The notes under the pieces were generated by a model. It had not been told where the DNA came from, ran no database searches, and worked only from the letters and a program-made list of their open reading frames with translations. A stretch of 64,000 nucleotides of DNA from Haloarcula amylolytica JCM 13557. GTDB taxonomy: Archaea > Halobacteriota > Halobacteria > Halobacteriales > Haloarculaceae. Positions 25,290 through 34,167 of this stretch are shown here, piece after piece (the stretch's first letter is position 1; every line of letters begins with the position of its first letter). The position numbers and the translations under genes were made by a program. The stretch is from NCBI RefSeq assembly GCF_000336615.1, contig NZ_AOLW01000008.1, positions 1 to 64,000 of the forward strand, written 5' to 3'.

Positions 25290-26453
25290 TTACTCGGCCG
25301 CGGTCACGCCCTCATAGCCGACCCGTTCGGCGTCCGCAGCCGCGCGGTCGATGGCCCCGTCGAGGTCGAACTCCCTGACGACTTCCCCGTCACGAATCAG
25401 TGGTTCCAGTAGCGACTCGGCGTCCGCTGGCCCGTCGCGGTCGGCCAGACCGATGTGGTGGCCGCCGTCGGCGGTGCGGTACACGGACTTTCTGCCCGTG
25501 AGCTTCCCCCGCTTGGCCGCCGGCTCGCCGTCCAGTTCGACGATGTCCAGCGCGAAGTCCAGCGGATCGGCGTTGGCGACGTAGCTCCCGACGCCGAAGC
25601 CGTCGGCCACGTCCCGAAGCTCTCGCATGGTTGCCGGAGTGATACCGCCCGAGAGGAACAGGTTCACGTCCTCGTGGCCGTAGGCGTCCAGCGTCCAGCG
25701 CACCTCTCGGACGATGTGGCGGAAGTCCCCGCGGCGCGACCCGGTGGTATCCAGTCGGACGCCCGCGAGGTCGTCGACGGCTTCCGCTGCGCGGAGGGCT
25801 TCGTCGGTCTCGTCGCTGTAGGTGTCCGTCAGCGCGATGCGTGGCGTCTCTTCCGGCACAGCGGCGTCGAACGCTTGCCACGCGTCCTCCTGATTCCCGC
25901 GGCCGAAGCAAATCATCAGCGCGTGGGGCATCGTCCCGCCAGCGTCCCGGCCGATGATTTCTCCCGCGGCGACGTTCGAGATGCCGTCGAGGCCGCCCAG
26001 CAGCGCCGACCGCTCGACCATCGCGCCTATCGATGGGTGGACGTGCCGCGAGCCAAAGGAGAGAACCGTCGACTCCGGTGCGGCGTACCGGGCTTCTAGC
26101 GCCCGCGTCGCGACGCCAGTCGGATGCGAGAGAAAGCCAAGCAGCGCCGTCTCCAGGCGACAGAACTCCCGGTACGGCCCCTCGATTCGCATCACCGGGC
26201 CGCCGTCGAACAGTTGGCCCTCGGGGAGCGCGTCCACGTCGACGGGTCGCCCCTCCAGCAACGCGGCGGCGTCTTTCAGCCCCGCCAATAGCTTCCACTG
26301 CCCCGTCGCGAACTGGTTCGCCGTCACCTCGGTGACCACGTCCGGGTTCTTTCCCGCGTGTTCCAGCGCCTCCATCGTCCGGTCGAAGTAGGCGTCGGTC
26401 GCCCGCCCCTCGCGAATCGCCTCTGGCGAGACGACGTCGAACTCCTCGGTCAT
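25290..26453 (-). CDS. pncB: Nicotinate phosphoribosyltransferase
   Basis: 387 residues. It makes nicotinate mononucleotide from nicotinate and PRPP in NAD salvage. Archaeal NAPRTase features: DAYFDRTMEALEHAGKNPDV at the start, the FATGQWKLLAGLKDA block, GSRHVHPSIG, RLDTTGSRRGDF and the phosphate-binding VNLFLSGGITPATM. The start at 26453 (MTEEFDVVSP) is used; the open frame to 26651 has no family character. A nicotinamidase-like gene lies 4 kb downstream in the window (30369), so two salvage steps are close but not in one operon. Confidence 0.9.
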   Translation of the reverse strand: MTEEFDVVSPEAIREGRATDAYFDRTMEALEHAGKNPDVVTEVTANQFATGQWKLLAGLKDAAALLEGRPVDVDALPEGQLFDGGPVMRIEGPYREFCRLETALLGFLSHPTGVATRALEARYAAPESTVLSFGSRHVHPSIGAMVERSALLGGLDGISNVAAGEIIGRDAGGTMPHALMICFGRGNQEDAWQAFDAAVPEETPRIALTDTYSDETDEALRAAEAVDDLAGVRLDTTGSRRGDFRHIVREVRWTLDAYGHEDVNLFLSGGITPATMRELRDVADGFGVGSYVANADPLDFALDIVELDGEPAAKRGKLTGRKSVYRTADGGHHIGLADRDGPADAESLLEPLIRDGEVVREFDLDGAIDRAAADAERVGYEGVTAAE

Positions 26454-26586
26454 TGGGTGGTCTAGGACCGGGGGCCTGAAAAAGCGGTCCGATTGGCGGT
26501 CGCGAGATGCCGTTTTCAGCACGTCGCGGTCTTCCGAGGATTCGCACTCGTAACGCTTTCTGCGGTACCGCAGGTATCCACCGGGC

Positions 26587-27384
26587 GTGCTCAGTCCTCG
26601 CCGCTCCGTCGCCCTCCTGTTAGCGCTCGCGCTGCTTGCGACCGGGACCATCCTCGGCGGTTCTCAGTACCGGACCGCGACTGGCTATGCCACGACGACA
26701 GGCACGGTCGAGGCTAGCGAGATGGACACGTACACCGAGATCGGACGACCGACGCTGGGTGGCAATCAGCACTACCGGCCGAACGTGACCTACACCTATC
26801 GCGTCGACGGCCAGGCCTACACGGGTCGCGACATCGCTTTCGGGTCCGACATCGACACGAACCGGCGGGACCGCGCCGTGCAGGTGCTGTCGAACTACGA
26901 TACGGGGGCGTCGGTACCCGTCTACTACAACCCGGACAGTCCCGGTGACGCCTACCTCGTTCAGCGCTTTGACTTCTTTCCCGCTGGCGTCCTGATCGCG
27001 TTCGGCCTCCTGCTGCTCGGCGACACATTGACGCCGCGAACGCGGTGGCTACGGTTCGTCCTCTCACGGATTCCGCTGAACCGGGACGAGCGCGACCCGT
27101 TTTCACAGTCCGATGCCGGTGGTGACGTTCCGGACGACCCCACGCGGATTCTCGACCGAGACACCGCGGACGGCGGGAGCAAGGACGCCACGAGGGACAC
27201 AGACGCACCAACCAGCGGCCGCTGGGCCGTCGCCCTCTGGGCCGTCTGTGGCCTCGCTTCGCTCGGGACGGTCGCCGTCTATCTCGCTGTCTCGCGGCCA
27301 CCGTACGACCTGACTGCGTACGCGACAGCTCTCGTCACCGTCATCGGATTCGGCCGCTTCGCGTACCGTCGCACGCTCGGTTAG
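26587..27384 (+). CDS. DUF3592-domain membrane protein
   Basis: 265 residues starting at GTG. TM1 near residues 8-24, then an extracytoplasmic DUF3592 domain (YRPNVTYTYRVDGQAYTGRD; PVYYNPDSPGDAYLV), TM2 near 138-155, an acidic linker with few hydrophobics, and two TM helices at the end. DUF3592 is widespread and uncharacterised. It is divergent from pncB. Confidence 0.78.
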   Translation: MLSPRRSVALLLALALLATGTILGGSQYRTATGYATTTGTVEASEMDTYTEIGRPTLGGNQHYRPNVTYTYRVDGQAYTGRDIAFGSDIDTNRRDRAVQVLSNYDTGASVPVYYNPDSPGDAYLVQRFDFFPAGVLIAFGLLLLGDTLTPRTRWLRFVLSRIPLNRDERDPFSQSDAGGDVPDDPTRILDRDTADGGSKDATRDTDAPTSGRWAVALWAVCGLASLGTVAVYLAVSRPPYDLTAYATALVTVIGFGRFAYRRTLG

Positions 27385-27412
27385 CCGGCGCTCGCCCGCT
27401 GACGCGCCGCAT

Positions 27413-28771
27413 TCAGCCTGCTGGCTGGTGAACCTCGTCGAGGTCGCTCACCGTCGGCCCGTTGACGATGCGGACGGTCTTGCCGGACCGGACGACGCGG
27501 AAGGCGTCGTTAAACTGGTCGTCCGCCGGGACGACGTAGACGTTGCTTCGGGGCTGGCTGGCGTCGTGTTCCTCGGTCAGCGCCGCTCGATACGCCTGTG
27601 CGAACTCGCTGGCGTCCTCCTCGGTGTCCCAGCGGGTCTCCCAGACGTAGCCGTAGCCGCCGGAGCCGTTGCGATACGGTACGACGAGGTCGCCGCCCCA
27701 GCCCGCCGATATCTCGCTCTCGTAGCTGTAGCGGTCGCCCTCCGTCTGGCCGTTGTGGTACATCATCGCGTAGATCGAGGTCTCCCCGACCGTGTCGCCG
27801 ACCGGGTCGTGGTCGAAGCGGCTCCACTCCTCGTTCGAGCGGTCCGCGACGCTGACGTTCACGGGCTTCTCATCGGGATATTTCTCCGGGTGGAGCACCT
27901 GCTCGGTGCTATCGGGGAAGTCGTCGTGAAGGGCGTCGACGGCGTCCCAGCCGCCGTCAGAGCGCACCTGGTCGACGAACCGCGGCCCGGTGACGTAGGG
28001 CTGGTAGAGGACGGTGAACAGCCCCTCGTTGTAGCTCGGTTCCTGGCTGGCGTCGTCTCCGTCGCTGCTTCCGCCGTCGTCACTGGCCCGGTCCGGGAGG
28101 GCGATACAGCCCCAGCCGTCACCACAGCGGCGCTCGTAGAGGATGCGGACGTAGTTGGCCTCGCCCTCGGTGACGCCTTGCCGAGACAGTTGCGTGTCCT
28201 GTGTCTTCGTGGACCCGTTCAGCCCGAAGTGCTGGTCCTGCAGGGCGTGAACGAGTTCGTGTGAGAGCGTCCGCCGGTCGACCTGTGGCGTCTCCGCCGG
28301 GCTGACGATGACGATTTCGTCCTCGCTCGGTGAGTAGTAGCCCTGCACTGTCGTCGAGAGCGTGTCGTCGATTTCGTCGCTGCTGCCCGAATCCTCGCCG
28401 ATGAGCAGAAGCGCTTCCCACACCTGGTCGTTCCAGGGGTCCTGTGGACGACTGCTGCCGCCGCCCTCGTTGCCCCCAGACCGGTTCTGGTACTCCGACC
28501 GGGAGATGACCGAAACCGGGACCGGCTCTTTGAACTCTAGGTCGCGGACCTGCTCGACGCGGGCCATCGTCCGGGCGACGACGGCCTCCCGTTCTGTCTC
28601 GTTCAAGCCGTCGTCAGTCGTCACCGACACCGAGTCGTCGTACCAGTAGCCGTTCTCGTAGCCGATAGCGTCTCCCCCGTTCGGTGTCTCGGGGTGGTCG
28701 CTGCCGCCGAAGGACGGGACTGTACAGCCCGCCAGGACGACCGCCAGCACAATGAGCAGTTCCTTACGCAT
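27413..28771 (-). CDS. Hvo_1808-family surface lipoprotein, copy 2 (zincin-like)
   Basis: 452 residues with a lipoprotein signal ending LAGC (Cys 16). It contains the zincin-like motif SHELVHALQDQHFGL (about residue 168), preceded by the strand EIVIVSPAETPQ, the order seen in M6/DUF-type metalloproteases. Other landmarks are IGYENGYWYDDSVSVTTDDG and NETEREAVVARTMARVEQVR. It is homologous over its whole length to the next gene upstream, whose stop it overlaps by 8 nt. Hvo_1808 proteins are abundant haloarchaeal surface proteins; proteolysis is an inference from HExxH. Confidence 0.85.
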   Translation of the reverse strand: MRKELLIVLAVVLAGCTVPSFGGSDHPETPNGGDAIGYENGYWYDDSVSVTTDDGLNETEREAVVARTMARVEQVRDLEFKEPVPVSVISRSEYQNRSGGNEGGGSSRPQDPWNDQVWEALLLIGEDSGSSDEIDDTLSTTVQGYYSPSEDEIVIVSPAETPQVDRRTLSHELVHALQDQHFGLNGSTKTQDTQLSRQGVTEGEANYVRILYERRCGDGWGCIALPDRASDDGGSSDGDDASQEPSYNEGLFTVLYQPYVTGPRFVDQVRSDGGWDAVDALHDDFPDSTEQVLHPEKYPDEKPVNVSVADRSNEEWSRFDHDPVGDTVGETSIYAMMYHNGQTEGDRYSYESEISAGWGGDLVVPYRNGSGGYGYVWETRWDTEEDASEFAQAYRAALTEEHDASQPRSNVYVVPADDQFNDAFRVVRSGKTVRIVNGPTVSDLDEVHQPAG

Positions 28772-30221
28772 CGTGGACCTCGTCGAGTTCGTCGGCCGTC
28801 GGCGCGTTCACGACGGTGACCGTCTCCCCGTCGACTCTGACGGCGACAGCGTCGGTGTAGGGACTGTCTTCCTCGATGAGCCAGTGGCCCTCCGCGGTTC
28901 TGGTGCCGCCCCAGTGGGCGATGACCTCCTCCCAGGCGTCGGCGAATTCGCGAGCGTCGGCCTCGCTGGCCCAGGTCGTTTTCCAGACGTAGGCCGTCTC
29001 GTCGCCGTTGTCGTAGACGTGCATCTGGCCGCCCGCCCAGCCGTCGGTCGCGGGCAGGTCGTAGTTGTACGGGTCGTCGCTGTCCAGCGACCCGTCCTCG
29101 TAGTTGATGACGTCACGCGTCCGGACGACGCTCGACTCGTTGTAGTCGTCGGCGATAGTGTACGCCATCGATCCGGCGATGGCAGAGGGGCCGACGACGG
29201 CGTAATCGGGGCGGTCCCGGTCGGTCGAGGGCCTGACCCGCTCCCAGTCGTCGCTGGACCGGTCCGCAAGCGAAACTGACTCGGGTTCCCATTCGGGGTA
29301 GCGCTCGGAGTAGGTCACTTCGGCGGCCCCGTCGGGATAGTCGTCGTAGGCGTCGTTGACAGCACTCCAGCCGCCGCGGTCTCGGAGATCTCCGATCAGG
29401 CCGGGACCGTCGCTATAGGGGAAATACTGCATGAAGTTGATGCCGAAGTGGCGGTCGCCGCCGCCACCGCCGCTCTGGGCGGGCCTGTCGATACAGCGCC
29501 ACGCCTCCCCACAGCGGTCGGTGTAGGTCTGGGTGACGGCGACGGCGTCGCCTTCGACCATTCCGTTTCGACCCTGCACCTGATCCCGCGTCCGCGCGTC
29601 ACTTTCGAGACCGAAGTGCTGGTCCTGCAGGGCGTGGACGAGTTCGTGGGCCAGCGTCCCCCGGCTTATCGTCGGCGTCTCGGAATCGCTGACGATGACG
29701 ATTTCACCGCGCTGGCTGCTGTAGTAGCCAAGCACGCTCTCCCCGCGGTTGCTGTTCTGGACGGCGATGGAGTCGCGGTCCTCGCCGATGAAAAACAGCG
29801 CCTCGAACTTCGCGTTGTCGAACCGACGCAGCGAATCGCCGGTTTCGCCGCCGCCCGTGTTGTTTCGATACTCGGCTCGCGAGACGACGGAGACCGGCAC
29901 TGTCTCCTCGAACTCCAGCCCGCGAATCCGCTCGACGCGGGCCATCGTCCGGGCGACGACGGCTTCCCGCTCTGTCTCGTTCAGTCCGTCCTCGGTTGTT
30001 ACCGACAGCGATTCGTTGTACCAGTAGCCGTTCTCGTAGCCCAGCCGGTCCGTCGCAGGCGCTGGCGGGGCGGAGTCGTTGCTCCCGTAGTCGGTCGCGG
30101 GCTCGCTAGCAGTCAGGTCGTCGCCACCGGTTTCCATCTCGGGCGACGCACTGGGTGCCTGACAGCCTGCCAGTAACAGCACAACGGCACAGAGAACGAC
30201 GAGGGCGAAAGGGCGACGCAT
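28764..30221 (-). CDS. Hvo_1808-family surface lipoprotein, copy 1 (zincin-like)
   Basis: 485 residues. The signal peptide ends VVLLLAGC (Cys 20), followed by a low-complexity acidic linker. It shares GYENGYWYNESLSVTTEDGL, NETEREAVVARTMARVERIR and the zincin motif AHELVHALQDQHFGL (about residue 190) with the downstream copy. The C-terminal TAYVWKTTWASEADAREFAD region is also shared. The tandem pair, with an 8-nt overlap, is clearly a duplication kept as an operon. Confidence 0.86.
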   Translation of the reverse strand: MRRPFALVVLCAVVLLLAGCQAPSASPEMETGGDDLTASEPATDYGSNDSAPPAPATDRLGYENGYWYNESLSVTTEDGLNETEREAVVARTMARVERIRGLEFEETVPVSVVSRAEYRNNTGGGETGDSLRRFDNAKFEALFFIGEDRDSIAVQNSNRGESVLGYYSSQRGEIVIVSDSETPTISRGTLAHELVHALQDQHFGLESDARTRDQVQGRNGMVEGDAVAVTQTYTDRCGEAWRCIDRPAQSGGGGGDRHFGINFMQYFPYSDGPGLIGDLRDRGGWSAVNDAYDDYPDGAAEVTYSERYPEWEPESVSLADRSSDDWERVRPSTDRDRPDYAVVGPSAIAGSMAYTIADDYNESSVVRTRDVINYEDGSLDSDDPYNYDLPATDGWAGGQMHVYDNGDETAYVWKTTWASEADAREFADAWEEVIAHWGGTRTAEGHWLIEEDSPYTDAVAVRVDGETVTVVNAPTADELDEVHDA

Positions 30222-30368
30222 CTACCTTTAGAGTGGGTTACCACAGTGAAAAGTCACACGCTAATCGCGGGAACATTCGTCGGTCAGAAAGACTGCTCGT
30301 GTTTGTTCTCGCCGTCCGAAATACACCGTGGGAGTAACTTTCGTAGTCGCGCCCTCCCAAGGTCCCGC

Positions 30369-30941
30369 ATGGAACTCGACCCAGCACAGACCGCTCTGGT
30401 CGTCGTCGATATGCAGAACGGCTTCTGTCACCCCGATGGAAGCCTCTACGCACCGGACAGCGAAGCGGCTATCGAGCCCTGCGCCGAACTCGTCGAGCGC
30501 GCCCGTGAGGCCGGCGCGAAAGTCGTGTTCACTCGCGACGTCCATCCACCCGATCAGTTCGAGGACACCCACTACTACGACGAGTTCGACCGGTGGGGCG
30601 AACACGTCGTCGAAGGTTCCTGGGAGACCGAACTCGTCGAGGACCTCGACCGGCAGGACGAGGATCTGGTCGTCGTCAAGCACACCTACGACGCCTTCTA
30701 CCAGACGGAACTGGAGGGGTGGCTCGACGCCCACGGAATCAAGGACCTGGCTATCTGTGGCACGCTCGCGAACGTCTGCGTGCTCCACACCGCCTCTAGC
30801 GCCGGCCTGCGCGACTACCGCCCGGTCCTCGTCAAGGACGCCGTCGGCTACATCGAGGAGGACCACCGCGAGTACGCACTAGACCACGCCGACTGGCTGT
30901 TCGGCGAACTGACCGACCGAGACGAACTCGCCTTCGCCTGA
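30369..30941 (+). CDS. Nicotinamidase/isochorismatase-family cysteine hydrolase
   Basis: 190 residues. The catalytic triad of the family is visible: Asp in LVVVDMQNGFCHPDGSL (residue 14), Lys in VVVKHTYDAFYQT and Cys in GTLANVCVLHTAS. The FTRDVHPPDQFED segment matches metal-ligand regions of nicotinamidases. Conversion of nicotinamide to nicotinate (PncA) is the likely activity given pncB nearby, but other amidase substrates are possible. Confidence 0.85.
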   Translation: MELDPAQTALVVVDMQNGFCHPDGSLYAPDSEAAIEPCAELVERAREAGAKVVFTRDVHPPDQFEDTHYYDEFDRWGEHVVEGSWETELVEDLDRQDEDLVVVKHTYDAFYQTELEGWLDAHGIKDLAICGTLANVCVLHTASSAGLRDYRPVLVKDAVGYIEEDHREYALDHADWLFGELTDRDELAFA

Positions 30942-30944
30942 CGG

Positions 30945-31046
30945 ATGGCTGGGGACCCTGCTCGCGGCGACGTGGCCGAGGTCAAGGAAGGTCCCGAGTA
31001 CGACCTGGACTTCCGCGCACATCCCGAGCGGTACGACAAACCATAG
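30945..31046 (+). pseudogene. Truncated N-terminal remnant of a DUF4385-like gene
   Basis: A 33-codon frame three bases after the nicotinamidase-like stop reads MAGDPARGDVAEVKEG, then PEYDLDFRAHPERYDKP and a stop. The YD-DFR-HPE-Y phrase is how DUF4385 family proteins begin (from memory), which normally continue for about 140 more residues. Here the frame stops and the next gene begins on the other strand, so only the 5' end seems to remain. It could still be expressed as a micro-protein. Confidence 0.45.
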
Positions 31047-31904
31047 TCACAGCGACGCCTTGTCACCGGTCGTGGCCCGCTCGATGGTTACCTGCACCTC
31101 GTCACCGACGGCGAGGTCGATGCCTTCGCCGACGAGCTTCGCGCCGAAGCGCTCGCGGCCACAGAACAGCGCGATGCCGGTTATCGGTTCGCCGTTTGCC
31201 AGCACGGTCAGGTCGTTCCATGCGACCGTTCGGCCATCGGCCGTCCCGACACGCGTTCCGGCGATAGCGGTGGCCGCTGTCCCCCTGCTGGCCAGCAATC
31301 CACCGCCCGAGTAGTGGGGGAGGCCACCGTCGAGAACGCCCGACTCGTCGCCATCGACGTCGTTGGCGATGCCGACAAAGGACTCGCCCGGAGCCGGATG
31401 TGCAGGTTCGTCCAGTCGAACCCACGTCTCGCCGCCGTCGACGACAGTGCCGGTCCCGTCCCAGGACAGCGGCGTCACGTCGACGGCCACGTCGACCGGC
31501 AGCGACCCCGACGCCCGGTAGGGGTTGGCGTCCGGGGCTCGGAAGCCGAGGTGGATGTGGTTCGGGACCCACGGCGCGAAAAAGCCCGCCCGGACCAGCT
31601 CCCCGAGGTCGTCGCCGACGGCCACCGTCTCGCCGGGTTCGACGGCGGGGTCGACGTGCAGCAGTCGCGCAACGGTGTCGCCGGTATCGACCAGAATGAG
31701 GTGGTCGTGCTCGGCGGCGTATGCCTTCGGCGGAGCCTGCACTGTCTTCGTGTCGAGCACTTCGCCGGCGACCGGCGACGGCGCGCGGTCGCCGTCGGGA
31801 TAGAGGTCGATGGCACACCCCTCGTCGTGGGCGTCGAACGGCGAGTTGTACAGGGAAAACCGGTAGTACTGGACGAGCACGTCCCGCGATATCGTGACGG
31901 GCAT
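31047..31904 (-). CDS. M23/LytM-like beta-domain protein, haloarchaeal
   Basis: 285 residues, no signal peptide. The N-terminal 130 residues follow the M23 metallopeptidase order: H-x-D site in DAHDEGCAIDLYPDGDRAPS, then PVAGEVLDTKTV, HDHLILVDTGD, ARLLHVDPAVEPGETVAVGD and the HxH-type ending VPNHIHLGFR. The C-terminal half is beta-rich with no family I recognise. Archaea lack peptidoglycan, so a peptidase or carbohydrate-binding role is open. Its last base is immediately next to the DUF4385-like remnant. Confidence 0.6.
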   Translation of the reverse strand: MPVTISRDVLVQYYRFSLYNSPFDAHDEGCAIDLYPDGDRAPSPVAGEVLDTKTVQAPPKAYAAEHDHLILVDTGDTVARLLHVDPAVEPGETVAVGDDLGELVRAGFFAPWVPNHIHLGFRAPDANPYRASGSLPVDVAVDVTPLSWDGTGTVVDGGETWVRLDEPAHPAPGESFVGIANDVDGDESGVLDGGLPHYSGGGLLASRGTAATAIAGTRVGTADGRTVAWNDLTVLANGEPITGIALFCGRERFGAKLVGEGIDLAVGDEVQVTIERATTGDKASL

Positions 31905-32127
31905 CGACGGCGATTAGGGGTGTACCGCTATGGCTCTGTCGTCCGAGGGTTCAAGACCCATGCCGGGGCCACCGCTTCGTGTGCGCTGACGAGGACCGCG
32001 GCGGGGGCAGCGGGAGCGCGACACGTCCCGCCGCGATAGCTGTGTGTCGCCTGTTCGCTATCCGCCGCTGAGGGGTATCTGCTTGACCGGCAGATCGTTT
32101 TAAGACCGAGGGGCCGCACGGTCCGCT
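31905..32127 (+). other. 223-bp gap with a tRNA-like 3' fragment
   Basis: No ORF. At about 31946-31975 the bases GAGGGTTCAAGACCCATG followed by CCGGGGCCA resemble a T-arm and acceptor end of a tRNA, but two T-stem pairs are broken and no matching 5' half (CCCCGGC) is nearby. It may be a decayed tRNA or attachment-site remnant, or chance. Confidence 0.25.
32095..32104 (+). promoter_or_regulatory. TATA-like box of the lipoate ligase-like/pyrC genes
   Basis: CGTTTTAAGA, centred 29 bp before the ATG at 32128. Confidence 0.45.
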
Positions 32128-32811
32128 ATGCGTCTGCTACGGGGCCGCGCCGCCGACCCGGAAACCGACTTCGAGCGGACCCGCGAGATGGCCGAGACGG
32201 TCGCCGAAGACCGCGAGCCAGCTCTGCGAGCCTGGCGACCGCACAGACAGGTCGCGTTCGGCCGCCGCGACACGAACAGCGACGGCTACGACCGAGCGCG
32301 CCGGGCCGCTCGCGACCGGGGGTACACCGCCATCGAGCGCGCCGTGGGGGGTCGCGCCGTCGCCTACACCGGGTCGACCGTCTCGTTTTCGCTCGCCGTC
32401 CCGACCGATGACCCGCGAGGGACCATCGACGACCGCTACGAGTGGGCCAAAGCCGCTGTGCAGCGCGCGCTCGACGACTGCGGAATCCCCGCTCGGACAG
32501 GTGAACCGGACGCCTCCTTTTGTCCGGGGAGCCACTCGCTCCAGGCCGACGGCAAGATTGCCGGGCTCGCCCAGCGCGTCCGCCAGTCCGTGGCTGTCGT
32601 CGGCGGTATCGTCGTCGTTCGGGACCACGAGTCTATCGCCGAGGTGCTGGCTCCCATCTACGAGGCGCTCGACGTTCCGTTCGACCCGATGAGCGTCGGG
32701 AGCGTCGCCAACGCCGGGGGGACCGACGACCCCGACCGGGTCATCGCGGCGCTGGAGCGGTCGCTGGCTGACGGCCGCGACGTGTCGGTGAACGCTATCC
32801 GAGAGACTTAG
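32128..32811 (+). CDS. Lipoate-protein ligase family protein (LplA-like)
   Basis: 227 residues of the BPL/LplA fold: ALRAWRPHRQVAFGRRDTNS near residue 32, the RAVGGRAVAYTGSTVSFSLA block (the RR-GGG-A-H motif as VGGRAVAYT) and the lysine of LQADGKIAGLAQRV. Family members attach or transfer lipoate or octanoate to carrier proteins. Haloarchaea lack some canonical partners, so the substrate is uncertain. It precedes pyrC by 24 bp, probably co-transcribed. Confidence 0.83.
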   Translation: MRLLRGRAADPETDFERTREMAETVAEDREPALRAWRPHRQVAFGRRDTNSDGYDRARRAARDRGYTAIERAVGGRAVAYTGSTVSFSLAVPTDDPRGTIDDRYEWAKAAVQRALDDCGIPARTGEPDASFCPGSHSLQADGKIAGLAQRVRQSVAVVGGIVVVRDHESIAEVLAPIYEALDVPFDPMSVGSVANAGGTDDPDRVIAALERSLADGRDVSVNAIRET

Positions 32812-32835
32812 GGGTGCGCCCGGCCGACTGGGCGT

Positions 32836-34167
32836 ATGCTCATCCGTAACGCGACGCTGCCGGACGGTCACCAACGCGACATCCGGGTGCGTGGCGAGTC
32901 CATCGTCGAAGTCGGCCGCGACCTCGACGCATCCGACCAGCACGTCATCGAAGCGACTGGCAAGCGTCTGTTCCCGGGAATGATCGACGCTCATGTTCAC
33001 TTCCGCCAGCCCGGCTACCCCCACAAGGAGACGTGGGAGAGCGGCTCACGGTCGGCGGCGGCCGGCGGCGTCACGACTGTCGTCGACCAACCAAACACCG
33101 ACCCGCCGACCGTCGACGGTGAGGCGTTCGACCAGAAAGCCGAGTTCGCCGCCGACTCCGTCGTCGACTGGGGTATCAACGGCGGCGTCACGGCCGACTG
33201 GATTCCGAACGTCCTCCTGCGCCGTCGCCTGTTCGCGCTCGGCGAGGTGTTCCTCGCGGACTCCACCGGCGACATGGGTATCGAGGCCGACTTGTTCGCC
33301 GACGCGCTGGAGGCCGCTGCTGACAACGACGTGCCGGTCACGGTCCACGCCGAGGACGCCGACTACTTCAACGACGACGCGAGGGCCCGCGACGACGCCG
33401 ACGCCTGGAGCGCGTTCCGGACCGCGAAAGCTGAAGAAAAGGCCGTCGAGCGGGCCTGTTCCGTCGCGAAAGAGCACGACACGACCATTCACATCGCGCA
33501 CACCTCCACGCCGGAGGGCGTCGACATCGCCAGCGAGGCCGGGATGACGACCGAAGTGACGCCCCATCACTTGCTGCTCTCTCGGCGCGACCTCTCCGAA
33601 CTGGGGACGTTCGGACGGATGAACCCGCCCCTGCGCCGCGAGAAGCGCCGCCAGAAGCTCTACGAGCGTGTTGTCGACGGCACCGTCGACATGATCGCGA
33701 CGGACCACGCGCCACACACCCGCGAGGAGAAGGACGCCAGCATCTGGGACGCTCCGTCGGGCGTCCCTGGCGTCGAGACTGTTCTCCCGCTCCTACTGGC
33801 TGAAGCACGCGACCCGGACAGCGGCCTCACCTACGAGCGCGTTCGCGACCTCACCGCACGAAATCCCGCCGACGTTTTCGACATCCCGCAGAAGGGGGCC
33901 ATCGAAGCCGGCAAGGACGCCGACCTCGTGCTCGTCGACACGACCGAGACGAGCGAGATCAGCGGTGAGACGCTCCACTCGAAGTGCAACTGGACGCCGT
34001 TCGAGGGCCGTGAGGCGGTGTTCCCCGAATGGACGATGGTCCGGGGGACAGTCGTCTACGAGCGCGGCGACGCGCTGGAAGCTGCCGACAGCACCGCGCA
34101 AGAGGACGTGTTCTACGACCATCAGGGCGAGAACGTCCGCGGCGCGGACGGCGAACGGCTAGAGTAG
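32836..34167 (+). CDS. pyrC: Dihydroorotase
   Basis: 443 residues; cyclises N-carbamoyl-aspartate to dihydroorotate in pyrimidine synthesis. Amidohydrolase metal motifs: MIDAHVHFRQPGYPHKETWE (about residues 49-68), VTVHAEDADY, IHIAHTSTPEG and MIATDHAPHTREEK. The GMNPPLR-like FGRMNPPLRREK is typical of class I dihydroorotases. Its last 9 bases overlap the convergent small membrane gene. Confidence 0.92.
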   Translation: MLIRNATLPDGHQRDIRVRGESIVEVGRDLDASDQHVIEATGKRLFPGMIDAHVHFRQPGYPHKETWESGSRSAAAGGVTTVVDQPNTDPPTVDGEAFDQKAEFAADSVVDWGINGGVTADWIPNVLLRRRLFALGEVFLADSTGDMGIEADLFADALEAAADNDVPVTVHAEDADYFNDDARARDDADAWSAFRTAKAEEKAVERACSVAKEHDTTIHIAHTSTPEGVDIASEAGMTTEVTPHHLLLSRRDLSELGTFGRMNPPLRREKRRQKLYERVVDGTVDMIATDHAPHTREEKDASIWDAPSGVPGVETVLPLLLAEARDPDSGLTYERVRDLTARNPADVFDIPQKGAIEAGKDADLVLVDTTETSEISGETLHSKCNWTPFEGREAVFPEWTMVRGTVVYERGDALEAADSTAQEDVFYDHQGENVRGADGERLE

